Shown here piece after piece: positions 22,328 to 34,124 of a stretch of 64,000 nucleotides of DNA (the stretch's first letter is position 1; each line of letters opens with the position of its first letter). The notes beneath the pieces are model-generated. The model did no database searches. It saw only the letters and a program-made list of their open reading frames with translations, and was not told the origin of the DNA. The DNA comes from Porphyra umbilicalis. Lineage: Eukaryota > Rhodophyta > Bangiophyceae > Bangiales > Bangiaceae. The translations under genes were made by a program, and so were the position numbers. The DNA lies in contig KV918899.1 of NCBI GenBank assembly GCA_002049455.2, forward strand, positions 1-64,000, given 5' to 3'.

Positions 22328-23371
22328 ATGTCTTCTAGTGCCGTGGTGTCTTCCCCGCCGCCCACCCCTGCCCCGTTCATCATCCACGGGTGGCGGTGGC
22401 ACCACCTGTCCGTCGCACGAGACCTCGCGCACCTGGCGCGCGTCGTGTCGGTGGCGCCCCCCGCGCCCACCCCCCCCGTCTGCTCGGCGGGCGGCGGGGC
22501 GACCGCCGCGGCCACCCTCGACGGTCTCAACTTCCTCGTAGCTCACAACTTTGGCGTCCACAACACCGTCGAGGAGCGCCTGCTCTTCCCTTGGCTCGCG
22601 TCCACCCTCCCGCGCGGACACCCGGCGGTGGCGGCGCTACCGGCCTTTGCCCGCCGCCGCCGGGCGCTCGCCGACCGCCTTGCCGCCGCCACGTCTGCCG
22701 CCACGGCTGCCGGCGGCGGCACGGGCGCGGCCGGGGCGCCCGCCGACACCCCCGCCTGCCGGGCGGTGTGGGGCGGGGGCGTGGCGCCCGCCCTCGGGCG
22801 CCTGGCTGCCGACGCGGCCGCCCTCTACGCTGAGGAGGAGGCGCTCCTCATTCCCGCCGTTGCCGCGCACGTGTCGCTCGGCGGGCAGGCAGCGTTGAAT
22901 CGGCGCATCATCCGGCTGCTGGGGGGGGGGGGGGGGTGGCCGGCATTGCCCGCCAAGCCGTTGTTTTTCACGAGGTGCTGTTTGGGGGGGCCCGCCCGGG
23001 CGAGGGCGGGCGGTCGGGCCGCGGGGGGGGGGGGGGGGGGCGGCGGCTGGCTCGGCACCCGCCTCGCGCATGCGGCGGCGAGCGCGGGCGCCACCCCGCT
23101 CGGACGGTCCCTGGCGGGCCACGCCAGCCGCCGCCGCGGCGGCGGCGGCGGTGGCGGCGGCGGCGGCTTGCTGTGGCCGTTTGGGCCGCTCGACGGCTGG
23201 CGGGGCGGGGGTGGTGGCCACCGCCGTGGGGCGGCCGCCACCGCCGCCATGACCGTCACCCCCGCCGACCGGGCGGCGTGGGCGGGCGCCGTGCCGGCGG
23301 TGGTGCGGGCGCTCGTCCCACGCTGGCGGCGGCGGCTGTACGCGCCAAAGGCGGGGGCGCTGGTGGATTGA
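22328..23371 (+). CDS. Hemerythrin-like HHE-domain protein
   Basis: The N-terminal half looks like a hemerythrin/HHE four-helix bundle, which binds a di-iron centre through His and Glu. It has HGWRWHHLSVARDLAHLAR, then LNFLVAHNFGVHNTVEERLLF (the H-x-x-x-H ... E-E pattern), a third helix RRRALADRLAA, and YAEEEALLIPAVAAHVS. ATG 22328 is the first Met in frame. After a G16 run at 22921-22936 an alternative frame reads VAGIARQAVVFHEVLFG, which looks more like protein than the in-frame version, so a frame change there is likely. The last 35 residues in the original frame (AVPAVVRALVPRWRRRLYAP...) also look genuine, so the frame may shift back within the Gly-rich stretch. Role is unknown; iron or oxygen/NO sensing is known for relatives. 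Confidence 0.55.
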   Translation: MSSSAVVSSPPPTPAPFIIHGWRWHHLSVARDLAHLARVVSVAPPAPTPPVCSAGGGATAAATLDGLNFLVAHNFGVHNTVEERLLFPWLASTLPRGHPAVAALPAFARRRRALADRLAAATSAATAAGGGTGAAGAPADTPACRAVWGGGVAPALGRLAADAAALYAEEEALLIPAVAAHVSLGGQAALNRRIIRLLGGGGGWPALPAKPLFFTRCCLGGPARARAGGRAAGGGGGGGGWLGTRLAHAAASAGATPLGRSLAGHASRRRGGGGGGGGGGLLWPFGPLDGWRGGGGGHRRGAAATAAMTVTPADRAAWAGAVPAVVRALVPRWRRRLYAPKAGALVD

Positions 23372-25337
23372 CGGCAGGCAATGCGGGCGGGGGGGGGGGA
23401 GCGATGTACGGACGGCGAGACGGGAGGTCACGCCGCGGACAGCATTGTCTTTTTTTTTATGGGTGGATGGGACGGGGGGATGAGGCGCATCGATGAGTTT
23501 CCTCCCTGCTGTGGGTGACGCTATGTCCCTCCCCCCCCCCCCCCCGCGCGGCGACCAGCAGACGGTGGGGGGGGAGGGAGTGGCCGCGCCCCGGCGTTGC
23601 CAAAACCGGCCGGCCGCCGCTTGTCGTCCCCGTCGTGGCCGGCCGTCGGGCGGCCTGGCGGCCGCAGCGGACGGCAACGCGCTGAGCGGGACCAGCGGGT
23701 GCCCTAGCCGCCGCCGTTTCTGACCGCCGCTGCTGTGCGTGCCGCGTCATCGCCATGAGCACGTCTGCGACCGGGACGTGTGGCGCGGCGGATTGGCCGG
23801 GGCGTCGCTTGGGAGGCCACCGCCGCGACAGATGCCGAGAGGGGTGGGCGCCCGTGGCCAGCGGTTCTGGTGGCGGACTGTACAGCGGCGCCGCCCCTCC
23901 TATTTTTTTCTTGGCGGAGCCGCATCCGCAAGCCCAGCGGCGCGCACCAACACCGTAATATGGAAAATGTTGGTGAAATCAACGAGCCATGTGAGTTGCT
24001 TGCCAATACCCCTGTGAGACCGATGATCGGTCCAATGCAGCGGCGCGCAGGCCATTTTAGAGCATGGGGAAAAGCGTGGGTCCTGTGAGGCCCAGACAGC
24101 GTGCAACAGAGGGCAGAGGAAGCGTCGACTGCAGTACAGTAGCGAAAGGTCCGAGCCATCACATTGCTGTCAAACTTCATCAAAGATCACAGGACAATGA
24201 CGTTCGTGCTCACAGCTGGGCTTGCTCTCAGGTATGGGAAGGGTTGTACGGCACGCGGCTGGTTTAAGATATGGCCGCACATTGTCGTCATCTTCTTTAA
24301 GCGCCCTCAGACGGGCAATGAGCGCTCTTCAATGGGTGCTACGTTTCTGAAACGCTACTGCACAGGCAGGGTCCGTCGCAAGCGCCCATGTATAATCGGC
24401 GCCCAAAACCGGTTGATTCCAGCATGGACATTTCTGTCAGCATGACCCCCTCCACTCGAGGAGCGCGCGAGAGGGAGTCGAGCTTGTGGCCCCACTGCGC
24501 TCCCTTGGAGACCACGCCAGGCGCACGACTGGTCCGTTCATGGCCCCGCCCCCGCTCACGGCTAGACACGTTTAGGACGCTTTGAACCCGCCAGGAAAAT
24601 CGGGTGCTGCCGGTTCGCAGCCCCAGTCTGGCTGGGAGGCTGCTGTGAGCCAAGCCGCCTGTGGCGACTCTGGAGGCGCACGCCCGACGGCGACGCTGTG
24701 AACGGCGCCACCCCGTATCCTGGGCAAGTTTAGTGGCAGCCAATGGCAAGGCCGTAGTCCGTACACTCGTGATGGGCTGGTGGCGGCCCGACTTCTGCGG
24801 GGCTCGTTCGCGTACAACTGTCACCCGAGGCGGGGACCCCACACAGCAAGGAAAGCAGCTCTGGGCAGGGAAGCTGCCGGAAGCACCCCCAGCCAGCCAG
24901 GCGGCAGCCCTCCATTTGCGGCGACCGTGGCCAGACGTCTTGCCCGGCGCAGCCACATCCACAACCCGAACGACGTTCTTGGCGCGCGTGCCTGGGTGCC
25001 CCCCCCTCCCGTGCCCCCCGCCCACCAGCGCGCCTGTCCCGGTCCCATCCCCTCGTCTGCTGACACTATTGGCGGGGGCGCGCGACGCAGCACTGCGGGT
25101 TGGGGGGTGTGAGCCTGCAGGAGCGCGCGCGCTGGGGAGCTCGGTTTAAGGCTTTTTCGCCCCGCTCGCCCGAGCGAACACCCACATTCCCTGCCGCAGC
25201 CAGCCGCACTCGCACTCCCCGGTCGCCACCACCGGCACCGCGTCGTCCCGCTTGCGCCGCACGTGCGCCCCCTGCCCTATCGCCACTTTCCCCCACCCCT
25301 TGTCCATTGTTCCCTGCGCACCGTCGCCGTCGCCACC
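23372..25337. other. Intergenic region upstream of actin
   Basis: No gene is supported. Base composition falls to moderate GC at 23.95-24.6 kb. The last 200 bases before the actin start are pyrimidine-rich (blocks of CCCC and CTCGCCC), as expected for a strongly expressed leader. Confidence 0.4.
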
Positions 25338-26907
25338 ATGAGCAAGCCCGCTGTTGTCATCGACAATGGCTCTGGCCGGTGCAAGGCTGGCATTGCCGGC
25401 GAGGACTCGCCGAAGTCGGTCTTCCCCGCCGTGATTGGCACGCCGAAGGCCAAGTCGATCATGGTCGGCACCGGCTCCAAGGATGTGTACGTCGGCGATG
25501 CGGCCATGGCCCGTCGTGGCGTGCTGGTCATTAAGTATCCGCTGGAGCACGGCATTGTGACGGTACGTTTTGTGGACAGCCCAGCCCGGAATGGCGTGTG
25601 CTGTCGAGGCGCTGCACCAGTTTCGTTGTCTCCCCATCATGGGGTGTGATGGTCCCTGTCTGGGGCATCAGCGGCGGACTGCCACTGGTGTTGGTGGCAG
25701 GCGCGTCGCTTCAGCATTCGCGCCTGGCCGTGGTGGTCGGCTGGCTGCGACCGACGCGCGGTTATGGTAGTCTGCCGATCCACAGCGTATCAGTGAGTGG
25801 ATGCTCTATTGTCAACGTCAGGCGTCTTCTCTCGACGTTCCTGGTACCTTCCTGTTGGGGTGGTGCGACGTAGCGCCGTCAGCTCTGTATTACATTCCGT
25901 TGCTGGTGCTGACTTGCTTTTCTTTTATGACCTGCTCTGTGGACCATGCTGCTCGGCTCGCTGTCGTTGCATGTTGTCAATTCTCCACCTGTGTGTTGTC
26001 GCGCTTGTAGAACTGGGGTGACATGGAGAAGATCTGGCATCATGGCTTCTTCACGGAGCTTCGTGTGGACCCGGCCGAGCACCCCTGCCTGCTGACCGAG
26101 GCGCCTCTCAACCCCAAGGCCAACCGCGAGCGCATGACGCAGATCATGTTCGAGACCTTCAACGTGCCCGCCTTTTACGTCGCCATCCAGGCCGTTCTGT
26201 CCCTGTACGCGTCTGGCCGGACTTCCGGCATTGTCGTCGATTCGGGTGACGGTGTGACCCACACGGTGCCCATCTACGAGGGGTACTCGCTGCCTCACGC
26301 CGTGCAGCGCATTGACCTGGCCGGCCGCGACCTCACCGAGTATCTGTGCCGCCTGCTCCAGACTAAGGGGTACAGCTTCACCACCTCGGCTGAGAAGGAG
26401 ATTGTGCGCGACATCAAGCAGCAACTGTGCTTTGTCGCTGAGGATTATGACAAGGAGATGGCTGGCGCCGCCTCGAACAAGACGCTCGAGAAGGAGTACG
26501 AGCTGCCTGACGGTCAGATCATCACGGTGGCGGAGGAGCGCTTCCAGTGCCCGGAGGCCCTTTTCAAGCCCGACCTCACGGGGATGGAAATGCAGGGGAT
26601 GCACCTGACGGCCTACACCTCGATTATGAAGACGGACATTGACATCCGTAAGGACCTGTACAACAACTGCGTCATGTCGGGTGGCAGCACTATGTTTGCG
26701 GGCATTGCCTCGCGGGTGCAGCGCGAGATTGAGACGCTCGCCCCGTCATCGATGAAGATCAAGGTCATTGCGCCGCCGGAGCGCCAGTACTCGGTGTGGA
26801 TTGGCGGCTCCATCTTGTCGTCGCTGTCGACATTCCAGCAAATGTGGTTGAGCCGGGCAGAATACGAGTCGGACGGGCCGTCCGTGGTGCACCGCAAGTG
26901 CTTCTAA
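25338..26907 (+). CDS. Actin, two exons
   Basis: Actin, 373 residues, cytoskeletal ATPase. Exon 1 is 25338-25562 (75 codons) and exon 2 is 26011-26907. The 448-base intron (25563-26010) has a GTACGT donor and a TTGTAG acceptor and is phase 0, after GIVT and before [11 protein letters not shown]. Landmarks include the phosphate-1 loop [13 protein letters not shown], the phosphate-2 loop [26 protein letters not shown], and the C-terminal WLSRAEYE...HRKCF. Exon 1 is more divergent than exon 2 (for example [20 protein letters not shown]). The start has a GCCACCATG context. The gene is convergent with the phosphate translocator downstream. Confidence 0.97.
25563..26010 (+). other. Actin intron
   Basis: Donor GTACGT after the GIVT codons and acceptor TTGTAG before AACTGGGGTGAC. 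Removing it restores the universally conserved actin block around GIVTNW. It is one of only two introns seen with confidence in the window. Confidence 0.95.
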
Positions 26908-27586
26908 GCGAGTTGGCCGGAGGAGCGCGGGCGGGTCGGCGGCTGTTGTAATCGGGGGTCGATTTTGCGGGTGGCGTTGGTGCGTCCCTGCAGTGTAGCA
27001 ATGTAAGGTGCGGCGATGTGGTGCGGAGGTGTGCAGAGTGGATCAATTTGTGTTTTCCGTGTTCCATCCAGCTTCTTGTCTCCCTTTCTATGCATGTTTC
27101 TTCTTTTCTTTTTTTTTTATGCATGTACGTGGTCGTTGACTGAGCCCCCTCGAGCCACATGGCAGCGTCGTAGACCAGTCCTGCTTTCCGTGTGCACCGA
27201 CTGGCCTTTCCGCATTCGGCCCCGTTCCTTGCCGTAAGTGTCTGGGCCGTCTGCGAGGGCTCACGCTGCGAGTCGCGGTTCGCATCGATGCATCGTGACC
27301 CTTGCCATCCCTGAGCGTGTCAGATCTGGAACCCGTCTGCCGCGATCGACCCGGCTGTCGCTGCGCTCACGAGTGCTTGCCACTCGGCGGTAGGCACCAT
27401 GGCGTTGATGCTCCTGGACAGGCGGCTCACGCAACCAGCGAAGCAATAGACTGAAGATGGACAGGGCCTTCAGTCGAACCCCCCACCCCGTCCGTACAGC
27501 TCCATGGCAACAAGTAGTGCCTAGTGCATCCACCCGAAAAAAGACACACTGGCACACGCATCTACAACAAAAATCACACAACATTC
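26908..27586. other. Convergent 3' region between actin and translocator
   Basis: No gene is seen. A pyrimidine/T-rich tract (about 27085-27120, TTCTTTTCTTTTTTTTTTATG) lies in the likely actin 3' region. Confidence 0.45.
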
Positions 27587-29031
27587 CTACGCCGTGACGT
27601 CTGCACCAGCAGCTGCCGCTTTGGGCTTTGGCTTCCAGCGCTTGACTTGGGAGTAGAGCCCCACCCCAATGAGCGCAATCGCAGTGCCGATCTTGTTGGT
27701 CGTCGTCAGCGTGTTGCCAAACACAAGAACCGACGAGATAATGACCGCCGCTGTGGACAATAGACAGGCACGGGGAAGGAACAGAAAAGCAAACAGTGAA
27801 CACGGCAACCAAGCAACAGACGGTTAGTTCCCAGATGATGTCAACAAGACTGACATACGAGCGAGCTGCGATGCGCTCAAAGAGAGCCTGAGAGCTGCCA
27901 CCATAGCATCCTGACAGATACGACCACAGCATGAGGTGACCCTACAACAGCAGAAAAGGCATTTCCAAACGCACCTCGCTTCATGGTGTTGCCCACAGCG
28001 TGCGTCACGGGGTTGACTTGCACGAGCACCAAGTAGCTGGCCTGGTTGTACAACCAATGCAGGAAGCCGACGTTGGCCAACGCCAGGGCAACGGCCGGCG
28101 CCGCCCATCCCGCCACGCCCGCCGCGGTGAGCGTGCTGGACCACTTGGCGGCGTCAAACAGCAACGAAAACGGCGCGAGCGTCAGGAAGGAAAGGATACT
28201 AATCCACGCGAAAGTATTGAAATTGCCCATTGGCTCAGCGGCGCCCTCGGTGATCTCCTTGGGCGCGTTCATGAAGCGCTTGGAGAGGACGTTGCGCGAC
28301 TGGAAGGCGACGTTAGCGCCCATGGCAGTGAAGAAGCCAAACCAGCTGAACGTTATGTCGCTCACCGACGCCATTGTCACACCAAACACAATCGGCACCA
28401 GGGAGGCGTAGACGGCGCCCGTGTAAACGGTGCCTGGGATGAACAGCTTGCTGATGACGACGGAGAAGAAGGGCTCAGACGCCTTGAGCGTGTGCGTCAG
28501 GGAGACAGCCATGGCACGCAGGGACAGATTAGTGAACACGTTACCGAGCACGTGCACCAGCGCTAGCGGATAGAGTGCCCGCAGCTGCGCCCGTGATGGC
28601 GTCTGCCACTTGCGCAGGCGGAGACTCCACGCGAGGATGGCCACGACGGCGCCCATGCCAAACTGCACCGTCGTCAGCGTCAGGAAGAGGGGGAAGACCT
28701 TGAGGAGGCGCTTGTTGGCAATGTTAAACTTGACGTTGGACGCCCACCAAAGGGCGATCGACAGCCCAATGGCGACCGTCCGCCCAATCGGAGCGGGCGG
28801 TTCTGCGGGCGGTGCCGGCTGCGGCGCGCCCGCCGCGGCCATGGCCACAGGCAAGCGGCGGGTCGAGGCAGCAACGGCAGCCGGCCGCACGGCGGCGGCG
28901 CCAGCGCAAAGGGGTGCAGCCACAAAACTGCCCCGTGGGGCCGTGGCAATCACGGGACGGCGCCCGCCCACCGCAATTGCCCCATGGCGCAGGCGATGGG
29001 CGGGGCAGGGTAGTCCGACGAAGGCCGGCAT
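27587..29031 (-). CDS. Plastid phosphate translocator (TPT/PPT/GPT/XPT family)
   Basis: An antiporter of the plastid inner envelope that exchanges phosphate for a phosphorylated C3-C6 compound. Exon 1 is 29031-27975 and exon 2 is 27750-27587; the 224-base phase-1 intron has GTGCGT and a CCACAG acceptor. The product has 406 residues. The first 100 or so form an Ala/Arg/Pro-rich transit peptide ([17 protein letters not shown]...). The membrane part shows family blocks: [33 protein letters not shown] (with the conserved Lys and Glu), [38 protein letters not shown] and GNTMKR joined to VFGNTL, ending in a Lys-rich tail. An upstream in-frame Met at 29241 is possible. I cannot decide the subfamily; [15 protein letters not shown] resembles PPT/GPT types. 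Confidence 0.93.
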
Positions 29032-29639
29032 GGTGCCGCCGGCCAGGGTGACTCCCACAGGACACCTGCGGGTAAGCAGCAGAAGGGTAGACACCACCAA
29101 TGGATAGTCGTTGGCAGGAAGATGCAAGGGCGCCTGTGGTATGGCCGTCTGCAGGACGTCATGCGGGTGCGTGTGACGCGGGATGAAAAGTAAGCTCCAC
29201 GGCGACGGACAGGCGGTGTTCGCGCCGCGGACGCCGAGCAATCCACGACGGCGCCGGACCCCGCGGATCTGCGCTCACTTAGCAGCCAATCAGCGGTCGC
29301 GCACTGTCTTTCAGTTTGGACGTGAGGCTGCTTGTTTAGTTTGAGGAAAATGTACCGGCCAACGGTCTGATTCAGTACAAAGTCTGGCCATCAGCTTCAC
29401 ATGTGTTCAGGGAAATTATGGACTGAAAAGCAGCACGTTGAAAACAGTCTGGGCGGCTTGCCCACGGTGTGGTGCCATGTCTTTGGCGAGCAAGGGTCGA
29501 ACGATCCAAGAAAACAGCAGGAAACAGCGCGACCAACACACCAGTGCGCCAGTATGTACAGAAAGACAAACACAAAACGTCAGCGACGCACGGTCACCGA
29601 CCGACCCCCCACCCCAAACGGGCTGCCCCGCCGCCCGCC
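29032..29639. other. Spacer between translocator and methyltransferase
   Basis: Nothing was recognised. It would contain the translocator promoter and the methyltransferase 3' region, as both genes lie on the minus strand. Confidence 0.45.
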
Positions 29640-31229
29640 TCAGTCGCTGCCACTTTTGGCGCCCTTTTTCGGGACCGCCGCCGCCACGTCCTTGGCCGGC
29701 GGTGGCGTCGCGTCGACGCAAAAGCGCCCCTTGAGCTCCCGCGTGCCGACCCAGTACTCATTGACGGCGAGTTTGGCTGCCCGACACATGCCCGCCGCGC
29801 GCAGCATCTCCTCGCACTCGTTCTTGCCGTCGACAAAGCAGCTCGTCCCCGGGTTGAGGATGAGCACGTCGACCGACACGGCGGCCCAGTCAAAGGTGCG
29901 GAGGGCAACCGCCTCGGCCCCCGACATGTCGACGGAGAAGAGGTCAATGTGCGTCACGCCCGAGCGCGCGAGGATGTCGCTCAGCGGCTCGCACGGCACC
30001 TCGTACGGGTCCATGGATTTGAAAAACTTGCCAAAGGAGAGCAAGTGCTTCTCCGTAAGCGTATCCACGGCCCCCGCCGCCGCCCCGTCGCCGACAAACA
30101 GCTGCGTGCCGACGGTATCGCAGATGGACGACCACGCCTTGGCCGACCGCGGGCGGTTGTGGTAGAGGGACAGGAAGTTCTCCTTGGAGCCCTCAATGAG
30201 CAGCCCCGACCAGTCGAGGGTGTCCTCAAAGAAGCGCGTGTTGGAGTACTTGATGCCGTCGACGGCGCCGAGTTCCACAAAGACCCCCCCATGGCGGACC
30301 GGGTGTTTGAAAAAGGCGTCGTACACAAACTCGTCGGGCTGCCCGACCAGCCGCACGATCGTCTCGCCGGTCGTCGGCTTGTGCTCGTGCTCATAGTGCT
30401 TTTGGCCCCAGAAGGCGTGCGGCTGCGCCACGTACTCCTCCCCGCCGCCCCCGCCCTCGGCCGCGTGCGCGCGCTTGTGGGGTGACGCGGCGGCGGCGGC
30501 GGCGGCAGGGGCCTTGGCATTGACTTTGTGCGCCGCTCGGGGGGCGCCCGCTTCCCCGTCGGCGGCCGCACCGGCCGCCGCTTCGCCCGCCGGCGGCGGC
30601 AGCGGCTGCCCCGGCCCGACGCGCGCGCGCAGCAGCACCGGCCGCAGCGACACGCCGCGGCGGCCGCCGCCGGCGCCACCCGCCCCCCCCCCCCACTCAC
30701 CGACCCGCGGCGCGACGGGCGGTGGCCGGCCATGGCCGCCGCGACCGTCGCCTTGGCCGGGTAGGCCGGCCGACGCCCCCCCCCCCCCCCCCAAACGCGC
30801 CGGCGGCACCGCCGCCGCCCCGCGCCGCCGCCACCGACTGGCGGATGGCGTCGACGGACTGGCGCGTCAAGCCGTGGGCGTCGACCACCCGCGGGTGGCC
30901 GTGCCCGCCGTCGCCGGCGCCCCCGCCCGGGTGCGCCGCGTCCTTGATCGCTTGAAAGTCGGCCATGGCCCCATCATTCTCGTCGCTGTACCCGTCGCCC
31001 GCGGGGGACGGCGGCGGCGGCGCCACCGCCGCCCCCGACGCCGACGCGGCGGCGGTCGCAACCACAAGCGCGGCGGTGAGGGCGGCGGCGGCGACGAGCG
31101 TGCGGCGGCGGCCGGCGCGGCGGCCGGCGGCAAACGTGGCGGGCCGCCGCGCTGGGGGGGGGGGGGGGGGCACGCGGCCGCCCCCGTCAACAACGACGCT
31201 GCCGCGCGGCGGCTCGACGCACCCGCCAT
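29640..31229 (-). CDS. FkbM-like methyltransferase with N-terminal membrane anchor
   Basis: The C-terminal 240 residues match the FkbM/Methyltransf_21 type of SAM-dependent methyltransferase: GGVFVELGAVDGIKYSNTRF (SAM-binding loop), DWSGLLIEGSKENF, and HIDLFSVDMSGAEAVALRTF. The substrate is unknown; relatives methylate sugars or polyketides. Upstream, in a second frame, a basic stretch is followed by a hydrophobic helix (TLVAAAALTAALVVATAAA), which suggests a type II membrane protein of the Golgi or ER, consistent with polysaccharide modification (inference). The likely start is ATG 31229 (CCCCCATGG, MAGASSRRAAASL). Frames change at G17 (31154-31170) and C17 (30776-30792). Total is about 530 residues. 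The catalytic domain is certain; the N-terminal joining is tentative. Confidence 0.75.
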
Positions 31230-31678
31230 GGGGGTGGCACGGGGAGAAACAGGGGGCGGCGGAGGGGGGGGGGGGGAGGGGGGGGGACGACCACGCGCGC
31301 CGACCGCCCGACGATGCGGCGGCGGCGGCGGCGGCGGGTACCTGCCGACGCGGCGCGCCCCCCAACGGCGGTCGACGGCGGGTCGGCAGCGTCGGTGCGG
31401 CGGGTGTACGCAGCGGCGGCGCACCGCGGCGGCGGCCGACACGGGGGCGGCCGCCCCCCCGTTTTATCCACCCCCCGCCGCCGCGGGCGGCCGCGCGCCG
31501 CGGGCGGCGGCGACGCCGCCGCCGCCCCGCGGCGAGGCGCCGCGGGGCGGCGGGCGGGCCCCCCCCGCGGGGCGCGCCCCCCGACCGCCGCTCCCCGCGC
31601 GACGCAACCCCCGCCGGGCGCCCGCCGCGCGGGCGGCGCGGCGGGCGCGGCTGCCGCCACGGCGGTGACCCGCCGCCG

Positions 31679-31719
<41 letters not shown>

Positions 31720-31771
31720 CCACACGCCCGCGGCGGCCACCCCCAATTCCGCGGCGCCGCCGCGCGGCGGC

Positions 31772-31811
<40 letters not shown>

Positions 31812-33348
31812 GCGCGGCGGCGGCGCCCGCCGCGGCGGCGTGTCCGACGGGCGACGCAAGGGCCGCGGCGGCGCGCGGCGCGGCGCGGCGGCCGCCGCGC
31901 GGCGCGGTCGGGGCGGGCGCGGGGCGGGGGCGCCCCGGCGGGCGTGGCCGCTGCGCCGGCGGCCGTGGCCGCGGCGCCGCGGCGCCCGCGGGGACGCGCC
32001 ACCCCCGCGCGCCGCGCGCGCCACAGCGGTGGGGTGGCGACGCGGGCGGGGTGGGCGGCGGCGCGGGCGGGGTGGGCGGCGGCGCGGGCGCGGTCGGCTC
32101 GAATTCGGTCAAATTCAAACGGGATCCGCGCGGTTCGAATCGAGGGTATTCAAGCGTACGCATGCCAATCTTTGTACGCGCGTATTTTTCAACCGTATTT
32201 CCGCCTACGCAGAGTTTCTGGCTGTGGTGGGGCGGAACTACGGCACCCGGTTCTGCGCCGTTGACGAAAACTGCGGGCGCGTTCGCAAAGGTACCCTGGC
32301 CTTCATTTGTTCAACAACAGGAAGTAAGGGTGTCCAGGCAATTCAAAGCAATGTCCAGCCAACGGCACAACGTGCGAGGGGGTTCTGTTTTTCTTCCTCT
32401 TCTGTGGCTTGGCTCTTTGCGCCGCCTTTGCCGCGTGAACGACGACGTCCTATGGCACTTCTCCCAAGAATGACCCCACCTCTGTGAGCAAACGTTTCCC
32501 ACCGGGGGCCCCCAGGGGGCCCTGAGGCGACATGGGTTTCTGCCGGCGACAGCGTCTCCAAACGTTTCCTGACCAGGGGCTATCAAGCGACCATGATGTC
32601 ATGGAGCAACCAGATATTTCCCTGGCCTTTAGGACAGGGTGCTCTCAAAGTGTAGTGATGCACACATATACTTAGACCACGGGACTTGCTCTCCGTTTCA
32701 GAGGTGGCAGTCTGCATTCGTGTCCTCAGGGATCTGAGAGCGTGTCAGCGTTGGAAGGGTCGCGATGACGCTAAAAGCGAATAGAGTCAAGTGGCTGAGA
32801 AGGACTGTCCTGCCACAGGGGTCACAGGGCGCCTGCCCCCCTACCCCGCCGCCCCGAGTTGCGCGCGGCGACCGCGCGCGGCGACTTCCGGGGTTCGACC
32901 CGCCCACGATGACCCGCGGGTGATCGTGCCTGCGGGCCAGCTTCTGTAGCGGCGGCTCGTCGGCAATTTCTGACGCCATCGAGCGGCGCGGTTGGTGGCG
33001 CCCCGTCGCGCGGCGGTCGGTCCCACCCGCCCGCCCGTGCGCCGTGTCGGCCGCCCCGCCCACCGTGCGCAGGTGCGCTGCGCAGCGGAGTGACGGCCCC
33101 TCTGGTGGGTGTCGCGCGACGCCGGCGGGCCGCCGCCGCTGTCGTGGCGGCGGCGGCACTCCTTTCCCCGCCCCGCGCGCCCCCCGCCACGGCAACGTGG
33201 CTGTATGTGCCCCCGTGCGCGCTCGCAGCCATGGGGCGGGCCGGCATGCCCCGTGTCGATGCGTCGCCGAGCGCGCCACCGCCCTGAAGGCCAGGGTATT
33301 GCACGCACGTGCCTGGAATTGGTAATTTGAAAGGAGAGCGACCGCGTA
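31230..33348. other. GC-rich then moderate-GC spacer left of the Harbinger element
   Basis: No gene is supported. 31.2-32.1 kb is extreme GCC/GGC triplet-rich sequence in which all six frames stay open. 32.1-33.3 kb is closer to average composition, without a convincing ORF. Confidence 0.45.
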
Positions 33349-33351
33349 TAA
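33349..33351. other. TAA target-site duplication, left copy
   Basis: TAA immediately precedes the left terminal inverted repeat and matches the TAA at 48093-48095. PIF/Harbinger elements duplicate a 3-bp TWA target. Confidence 0.85.
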
Positions 33352-33382
33352 GAGCACACCCAGCAACGTCTTCCCCAAGTTC
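33352..33382 (+). repeat. Left terminal inverted repeat of the Harbinger element
   Basis: Starts GAGCACACCC, continues AGCAACGTCT and ends TCCCCAAGTTC. It pairs with 48062-48092; the only mismatches are at positions 12 (G/A) and 21 (T/C). Confidence 0.93.
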
Positions 33383-34124
33383 AAATATGCTGACGTGTCA
33401 GAAACGTGTCTCATAATTGTGCCACGTGCCTTAATTTCAGCTCTTAGGGATGGGGAGGGTCCCACAGCAACGTCAGGCACCCCAAAACGCTCAGATAGAA
33501 CTTGATTACAGTTAATCTGAATCGGACAAGTCCTCGGACATTCATGCGTGAGAAATGGGGGAAGGCGCCCCCGTCCCCCATTTTCTCACCGATTTGGGGG
33601 GACCCGCTGCTCCTCCCCATTTTTTCCTGGCGTGCCATTGGCTGTTGCAGATTCAGTTCCTTTCGGAAAACGAGCTCACGTGGCATGATCAGATTTGAAA
33701 TCTTACGGCCCGATACTGGCGCTTTCCGGGGCCGTCTACGATCTCGGCGATCACTATCGAGACCCAGAAAAGCCTGAACGAGTCTGACCGTTTCAGGACC
33801 CCCCATTCGACGCACGTTGGGGGTGCGGTGGGTCGCTCCGCTGCCGCTCTCGGTGGCGCGCACAGCGTGAATCAGGGCACGGCGGCGGTATCCCCAGGCA
33901 CTGGTTTCCGCAGCCTCGCGAGATCGATTCTGTCCGTGCTCGCGGCGGGGGGTTGGGGACGTTGGAGGCTGGGAGATGGGATAAACTTGTGGGCCTGTCG
34001 GAGGGGGCAGTGGGACGAGGTCCTTTTGGCGCCGCGCGGCGTGATTGTGTGACGGCGACAGGCGCGTCGCGACGCCCGTGTCCACGGACGACGTCACCGT
34101 CGACGACACCGTCTTCTTCCCACG
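33383..34124. other. Left subterminal region of the element
   Basis: Non-coding. A second copy of the terminal core (CCCACAGCAACGTC, about 33461-33473) lies 100 bp inside the end. A near-perfect hairpin lies at 33548-33589, with arms GTGAGAAATGGGGGA and TCCCCCATTTTCTCAC. Both motifs recur near the right end (ACGTTGCTGGG at 47896; GAGAAAAATGGGGGG at about 47993), as expected for transposase-binding sites. Confidence 0.6.
33548..33589. repeat. Subterminal hairpin
   Basis: The arms at 33548-33562 and 33574-33589 are complementary except for one extra A, with an 11-base GC-rich loop. It lies 196 bp inside the left end of the Harbinger element. Confidence 0.8.

Noticed and set aside
30697-32163. 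488-codon minus-strand ORF as a separate gene
   Set aside because: Only the part at about 31.15-30.79 kb looks like protein, and it serves as the N-terminal anchor of the FkbM-like methyltransferase. The rest is GCC/GGC triplet-rich sequence.
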